Below, piece after piece: positions 1 through 4,600 of a stretch of 6,465 nt of DNA. The stretch covers positions 142,122-148,586 of the forward strand of contig DJWE01000049.1 in assembly GCA_002441465.1 (NCBI GenBank). Direction: 5' to 3'. The notes under the pieces were generated by a model. That model searched no databases. It saw nothing but the letters and a program-made list of their open reading frames with translations, and was not told the DNA's origin. Each line of letters opens with the position of its first letter. Positions within the stretch are counted from its first letter, which is position 1. This stretch comes from Propionibacteriaceae bacterium UBA6238. GTDB lineage: Bacteria; Actinomycetota; Actinomycetes; Propionibacteriales; Propionibacteriaceae. The translations under genes were made by a program, and so were the position numbers.

Positions 1-566
1 CCCGCCGTACCCGCCGGGCCGGCTTGGTGCCGGCCGTCCTGTACGGTCACGGAACCGACCCGGTTCACCTGTCGTTGCCCGGGCACGAGGTGCAGCTCGC
101 CCTGCGGGTGGCGAACGCCGTGCTTGAGCTCAGCGTGGACGACGGAGCCAGCCAGCTGGCTCTGGCCAAGCAGGTGCAGCGCAATCCGGTCAAGGGCACC
201 ATCGAGCACCTCGACCTGGTCATCGTTCGCAAGGGTGAGAAGGTGACTGTCGAGGTTCCGCTGGTCGTCGTGGGCGAGCACCCCGCCGATCGGATGGTCT
301 CGATCGATCAGCAGACCGTCTCCCTTGAGGTGGAGGCCACCAACATCCCGGCCGACATCGAGGTGAGTGTGGCCGGACTGGAGATCGGCGACACGGTCAC
401 GGCCAAGGACCTGGTCCTGCCCGCCGGCGCGTCGTTCGCGGGCGATCCCGACCACCTGATCTTGTCGATGGCCGCCACTCCGTCGCAGGCAGCGCTCGAC
501 GCGGAGCTGGCCGGCGAGTCGACCGTGGTGGAGGAGACGGACGCGGAAGCGACTGAGGAGGCCTGA
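1..566 (+). CDS. rplY: 50S ribosomal protein bL25 (Ctc form), 5'-truncated
   Basis: This is the C-terminal part of the two-domain bL25/Ctc ribosomal protein, which binds 5S rRNA in the 50S subunit. The frame is open from base 3 and the true start lies left of the window. The first visible residues are a basic stretch leading into the family signature VPAVLYGHG. The motif around VQRNPVKGTIEHLDL matches the conserved VQRDPVKG..HVD segment, with Asn in place of the usual Asp. The second half, from about VEVPLVVVGE, is the TL5/Ctc C-terminal beta domain, and the protein ends in an acidic Glu/Ala/Thr tail typical of actinobacterial members. About 188 residues are visible; the family is usually near 200, so only some 15-20 residues are probably missing. 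It ends 9 bases before pth and is probably in the same operon. Confidence 0.95.
   Translation, partial: RRTRRAGLVPAVLYGHGTDPVHLSLPGHEVQLALRVANAVLELSVDDGASQLALAKQVQRNPVKGTIEHLDLVIVRKGEKVTVEVPLVVVGEHPADRMVSIDQQTVSLEVEATNIPADIEVSVAGLEIGDTVTAKDLVLPAGASFAGDPDHLILSMAATPSQAALDAELAGESTVVEETDAEATEEA
556..561 (+). promoter_or_regulatory. Ribosome binding site of pth, inside the rplY 3' end
   Basis: AGGAGG lies within the last codons of rplY, 14 bases before the pth ATG at 576. The match to the anti-Shine-Dalgarno sequence is excellent but the spacing is longer than the usual 5-10 bases. No other ATG, GTG or TTG codon nearby gives a better N-terminus, because the WLLVGLGNPG motif begins at residue 4. 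The position suggests that pth translation is coupled to termination of rplY. Confidence 0.6.
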
Positions 567-575
567 CCCGCTTCC

Positions 576-1178
576 ATGTCTACCTGGCTGTTGGTCGGGC
601 TCGGTAATCCGGGCCCGACCTACGCGTCTCACCGGCACAACGTCGGTTACCGGGTGGTGGACGAGTTGGCCCGCCGGGCCGGCGTCCGCTTCACCGGGGC
701 GGGGCAGCTGCGGGCGGAGACGGCGCAGACCCGACTCACGGCGTCCGGCGGGATGGGCGCGGTGGGTGCCGAGGCCGAACAGATCGTGCTGCTCAAGTCG
801 CGCACGTTCATGAACGAGACCGGCATCGCGGTGGGCAAGGCGTCGACCTACTACAAGGTGCCCGCCGAGCGCATCGTCGTGGTGCACGACGAGCTCGACC
901 TCGACTTCGGCCGACTCCGGGTGAAGTTCGGCGGCGGCGACAACGGGCACAACGGCTTGAAATCGATCCGGCGCAGTATCGGCACCGGTGACTTCTTCCG
1001 AGCGCGGTTCGGGGTGGGACGCCCACCCGGACGGCAGGATCCGGCCGACTACGTGCTCAGCCCCTTTCCCGCAGCGCTCGCCGAGGACGTCGCCGTCGAA
1101 GTGGCCCGGTGCGCTGACGCGGTGCAGGCACTGCTCGTCCTCGGGCTCGATGAGGCTCAGAGTCGATTCAATTCCTGA
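576..1178 (+). CDS. pth: Peptidyl-tRNA hydrolase
   Basis: Cytoplasmic hydrolase that cleaves the ester bond of peptidyl-tRNAs released from stalled ribosomes, recycling the tRNA. At 200 residues it has the normal length for bacterial Pth (E. coli about 194). The N-terminal signature LVGLGNPGPTY contains Asn11. The catalytic His is H21 in SHRHNVGY, the Asp that activates it is D105 in VVHDELDLDFG, and the substrate-positioning asparagines are N80 in TFMNETG and N126 in GDNGHNGLKS. These correspond to N10, H20, D93, N68 and N114 of the E. coli enzyme. Residues about 50-70 form a somewhat longer, low-complexity Ala/Gly loop before the IVLLKSRTFMN strand, as often in actinobacteria. It follows rplY by 9 bases. 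I see no convincing Rho-independent terminator after the TGA stop. Confidence 0.98.
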   Translation: MSTWLLVGLGNPGPTYASHRHNVGYRVVDELARRAGVRFTGAGQLRAETAQTRLTASGGMGAVGAEAEQIVLLKSRTFMNETGIAVGKASTYYKVPAERIVVVHDELDLDFGRLRVKFGGGDNGHNGLKSIRRSIGTGDFFRARFGVGRPPGRQDPADYVLSPFPAALAEDVAVEVARCADAVQALLVLGLDEAQSRFNS

Positions 1179-1340
1179 GCGACACGCCCTATTCACCAAC
1201 TCCAGATCCGGCCGAGCTGTGATCAAGGTTAAGTGAAGGTGTGGTTGCTTTTACCAAAGTTCAGTCCGGCGCCGAACGACGGCCCGGCTATCTCCGGTAC
1301 TCCCTAGTGAGGGCCTGGTTCGGGCGCACCCTGAGGACCT

Positions 1341-1386
1341 GTCCCTCCTCTGGGGGACTAATTTGAAATGTCCCCGTCCGGGGGAC
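1341..1386 (+). promoter_or_regulatory. Operator-like array of alternating GTCCC / GGGAC blocks
   Basis: Four blocks alternate in orientation: GTCCC at 1341-1345, GGGAC at 1354-1358, GTCCC at 1370-1374 and GGGAC at 1382-1386. A further GGAC is at 1335. Successive blocks form three overlapping dyads, the tightest being GTCCCC-5-GGGGAC at 1370-1386. The array ends 4 bases before the proposed -35 hexamer, which corresponds to about -85 to -40 from the predicted transcription start, where activators of the response-regulator type usually bind. GGGAC/GTCCC half-sites are known for some NarL/LuxR-family regulators such as mycobacterial DosR. Assignment to that family here is inference, since no regulator gene is visible. 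Confidence 0.45.
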
Positions 1387-1398
1387 TGTTTTGAGATG
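1352..1398 (+). repeat. Two 19-base direct repeats, 28 bases apart
   Basis: The copies are at 1352-1370 and 1380-1398. They share 16 of 19 positions and read GGGGGACTnnTTTGAnATG. The 28-base start-to-start distance is between two and three helical turns. The second copy includes the proposed -35 hexamer TTGAGA, and the first has TTGAAA at the equivalent place but no matching -10. Paired regulator sites or a local tandem duplication would both explain this. Confidence 0.6.
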
Positions 1399-1419
1399 AA
1401 AATCCGTCTTGAATAGGTT
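1391..1419 (+). promoter_or_regulatory. Predicted sigma-70-type promoter of the surface-protein gene
   Basis: TTGAGA (1391-1396) and TAGGTT (1414-1419) are separated by exactly 17 bases and lie in a locally AT-rich patch of a GC-rich region. TAnnnT -10 hexamers with a TTGAnA -35 are typical of the primary sigma factor in actinobacteria. Transcription would start near 1425-1427, giving a leader of about 190 bases to the ATG at 1617 or about 360 bases to the alternative GTG at 1785. The call rests on sequence match and on the operator-like array just upstream. Confidence 0.5.
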
Positions 1420-1431
1420 ATGTTCTTCCTA

Positions 1432-1467
1432 GAAGTCGGCTGGGGAGGGGTCCTGGCAGCCGACTTC
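1432..1467 (+). promoter_or_regulatory. 11-bp perfect stem-loop at the start of the leader RNA
   Basis: GAAGTCGGCTG (1432-1442) and CAGCCGACTTC (1457-1467) are perfect reverse complements around a 14-base purine-rich loop. No T run follows, so it is not a typical Rho-independent terminator. It would begin about 6 bases after the predicted transcription start. Such 5' stem-loops can stabilise an mRNA against decay, and as DNA the palindrome could also be a repressor site. CTTC at 1425-1428 could compete for the GAAG of the left arm. Confidence 0.5.
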
Positions 1468-1509
1468 GTACCGCCGTATCGCCAGCTGCCCCATGCCCGG
1501 GAGGCGATG

Positions 1510-1620
1510 ATGGCCCGTAACCGACGTGCAGCGATGGAGTTCCTGCCCCGGCGCTGGCCACATCACTCGGGCATGGTGGCCCGGCGGCGGCCCTGCGTCG
1601 ATGCGGAGGGCCGGCGATGA
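1510..1620 (+). CDS. Possible short Arg-rich upstream ORF (36 aa)
   Basis: The frame starts at ATG 1510, preceded by GGGAGG at 1499-1504 with 5-base spacing; an adjacent ATG at 1507 is too close to that site. It encodes 36 residues, 10 of them arginine, and has no recognisable domain. Its TGA stop (1618-1620) overlaps the ATG at 1617 as ATGA, the classic arrangement for translational coupling. It lies wholly within the predicted leader. The frame is open back to ATG 1420, but that codon overlaps the region just after the -10 and lacks a ribosome binding site. High GC makes chance ORFs common, so this is a candidate leader peptide only. Confidence 0.22.
   Translation: MARNRRAAMEFLPRRWPHHSGMVARRRPCVDAEGRR
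1588..1613 (+). promoter_or_regulatory. Ribosome binding site of the surface gene, within a possible hairpin
   Basis: GGAGGG (1605-1610) sits 6 bases before ATG 1617, a near-ideal ribosome binding site that favours this start. CGGCCCT (1588-1594) is complementary to AGGGCCG (1607-1613), so a 7-bp stem with a 12-base loop could mask part of the site. In GC-rich DNA a stem of this size is not rare, so a regulatory role is a guess. Confidence 0.35.
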
Positions 1621-4600
1621 TCCACTCTGACGATTCTCAAGAGGATGTCGGCGCCCGCCGTCGCCGTGGTGTAGCTTTCCGGCGACATCTTGAACACCTT
1701 GCTGCGCTTCGGGCCGAGACGGACGAGTCGCGCAGGAGGACAGCGGGCCGCCATCCGCACCGTGAGCGGAAGGACACGCTGCCCGTGAAACAACGATCGA
1801 GGGCTGCTTCGCCCCTGCGTCGGAGCCTGTCGCTGTTGGCCAGTCTCGCCGCAGCGGCGAGCTTCCTTCTCTACGGTGTCCCGGCTTCCAGTGCGCAGGC
1901 ATACGAGGCGCCGACGAGCACGTGGACGGGCACCGGCAGTTCGCGCACCACCACGCTGCCCTCCGGGGTGACGGTCACCGTGACCGGTACCGGGGCCACC
2001 AGCATGTACACCAGCGGCACGACGCTCGGGTCGCGTGGGTTCGACGCGAGCTACTACACCCCGACCACGATGGTCTCCGGCGACCAGACCGCGGTCCCGT
2101 ACGTGAACACGGCCTCCTGCTCGAGTACGGGCGAATGCTCTGGCCTCGGCACGCTGGTCGTGACCTTCAGCCAGCCCGTCGAGAACCCGACCCTGCATCT
2201 GGCCGGCATCGGCGGTAACACCGCGACGCAGGACCGCTTCGGCAACCCGGTGAACCAGTCCGACCTGCATTCGGTGTTCGACCTCACCACCGCTGGCGTC
2301 ACCCTTTCCGTGGTCGACGGCAACGGTCAGCTGGCGGTGAGCGGAGGCACCCGTATCACCGCGACCAACGACAGCACGTCCGCCTCGTGCACCACGGCGG
2401 ACAACGGCTCGGGCTTCTTCGATGCGGCAGGACCCGCGGCCTGTGGCAGCGTGCGGGTGAACGGCACCGTCACCAGCCTGCGCTTCAACGTATCGGCGAT
2501 CTTCGTGAAGAACCCGAGCGCGGCCGCACCCACTGCGGACGCCAGCGGCAGTGGCGACGCCCTCAACCTGACCGTGACGCTGCCGCAGGATTTCGGCGAC
2601 GCCCCAAGCTCCTACAACGGCGCGCAGGCCCCGGCTCACGTGATCAGCAACCTGACCCTCGGTTCGAAGATCGATGAGGACAATCAGAACACGCGCAGCG
2701 CGACCTCGAGTCCGTTCGCGGGCTCGGCCGCCGCAGGCGACGACAACGACAACGTGGACGACGAGGACGCCTTCACCACGCTGCCGGGCGTCCTCGCCGG
2801 AGAGGCGAACAGCTACTCGCTCACCGTGCCCGTATCCGGGGTGAGCAAGACCGCCTACCTTTGCGGCTACCTCGACCTCGACAAGAACGGGGCGTTCAAC
2901 ACGAGCTCCGAGAGGGACTGCGCGACGGTTGCCGCGGGCGCCAGTTCCGCCACGCTCACCTGGTCGATCCCCGCCAGCAGCACCGCTGGCACCACCTACG
3001 CGCGGTTCCGGCTCGGGTACACCCAGAGCCAGGTGCAGTCGCCCACGGGCGTCGCCGATTCCGGCGAGGTCGAGGACTACCCGGTCACGATGGCGCTGCG
3101 GCCGACCATCATCTTGCACAAGACCACCCGCGCTGCAGCCGGCGGCCCCTTCGGCTTCACCCTCACGAACACTCAGCAGGGCACGGGTACGGTCACCACG
3201 ACGGCTGCGGGCACCGCTGTCCAGGTGGACGGCGACACGACGGCTGCGGGCACGCAGGCGTTCGCGATCGCGAACATCGGCTCCGCCGCCACCATCGACG
3301 AGACGTCGTTCCCTGCGGGTTGGGCACTGACCAGCGCCACCTGCACCAACGCCTCGGGCGCCACGATCGGCTCCCTGTCGGGGACGAAGTACACGATCCC
3401 GGCGGCCCAGACGGGCGTCGGTGCGGTGATCACCTGCGACTACACCAACGGTCAGCCGTCGATCGCGCTGACCAAGACTGCTGGCACGGCGACGGGCAGC
3501 ACGGCGGGCTCCACGATCCCGTACACCTTCACCGTCCGCAATACCGGCCAGACTCCGCTGTCGTCGATCACGATCAGCGACTCCAAGCTCGATTCGGTGA
3601 CCTGTGCGGCCACGTCGCTGGCGATCGGCGCGTCGACGACGTGCTCGGGCGATTACTCGCTGACCCAGGCCGACATTGACGCCGGCACGGTGGTCAACAA
3701 TGCCTCCGTCACCGGCACCACTCCCAGCGACTCCACGGTCACCGCCACAGCCACCGCGACCAAGACCATCCCGCAGACGCCGGCGATCACCATGAAGAAG
3801 TCGGCCGAGTCGATCGTCGACAACGACGGCAACGGCGACGACGCCGGGGACACCGTGCCGTACAGCTTTGTGGTGAAGAACACCGGCAACGTCACGCTCA
3901 CCGGGATCGCCGTGAACGACCCGACGGTGGGCACCGTGACCTGCCCGGTGACGACGCTGGCGCCGGACGCCTCCACCACCTGCACAGCCAGCTACACGCT
4001 CACCCAGGCGGACGTGAACGCCGGACGCGTCGACAACAGCGCCGCGGTTTCGGGCACGCCCCCGATCGGGGCTGCGGTGACCGCGTCGTCCAGTACCTCG
4101 GTGACGATCACTCGCACGGCAAAGGTCGCACTCGTCAAGGCTGCCGGGACGCCGAGCGGCGACACTGCGGGTTCGACGATCGACTACAGCTTCCTGGTCA
4201 CGAACACCGGGAACGTCGACCTCACCGCGGTGAACGTGGCGGACGCGAAGGTCGCTGCGGTGACCTGTCCGGCGACCACGCTCGCTCCCGGAGCCTCGAC
4301 GACCTGTACGGCCACCTACACCATCACCCAGGCCGACGTGGACGCGGGCACAGTTGACAACACCGCCTCCGCGACGGCTACTCCGCCCACCGGGATGACC
4401 CCGCCGACCGACACGTCCTCGACCAGCACCAGCCTCGCCCGCACGCCGGCGATCTCGCTGGACAAGCGGTCCTCCGGGGTGGACGACCTCGACGGGAACG
4501 GCACGGATGCCGGTGACACGCTCGGGTACACATTCCTGGTCACCAACACCGGGAACGTCACGCTCTCCCCGGTGAGCGTCGCGGACAACAAGGTTGATTC

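Larger units (their letters stand above)
1179..1616 (+). other. Long intergenic region with promoter and structured leader
   Basis: These 438 bases contain no convincing conserved gene. The first part (about 1179-1260) is relatively AT-rich for this genome and could hold the end of the pth transcript. A weak GCCG/CGGC hairpin at 1271-1283 lacks a T run, so I do not call it a terminator. CCCTAGTGAGGG near 1302-1313 is a short imperfect dyad. From 1335 on come GTCCC/GGGAC blocks, a direct repeat, a promoter and a stem-loop, and then a GC-rich leader of about 190 bases to the ATG at 1617. I looked for known riboswitch cores (cyclic di-GMP, cyclic di-AMP, cobalamin) and recognised none. Confidence 0.7.

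Noticed and set aside
1271..1283. Small GCCG/CGGC hairpin after pth as a terminator
   Set aside because: The stem is only 4 bp and no T run follows.
1426..1616. Riboswitch in the long leader
   Set aside because: No conserved core of a known riboswitch class could be recognised by eye. A covariance-model search of this segment would be decisive.
1420..1620. 66-codon ORF starting at ATG 1420
   Set aside because: That ATG lies at the end of the predicted -10 region, upstream of the likely transcription start, and has no ribosome binding site. Only the internal ATG 1510 form is kept as a weak candidate.
2861..3679. Plus-strand frame of about 270 codons inside the adhesin gene in a different reading frame
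   Set aside because: Arg/His/Gly-rich composition typical of an out-of-frame reading of GC-rich sequence. The adhesin frame is continuous here and has clear domain motifs.
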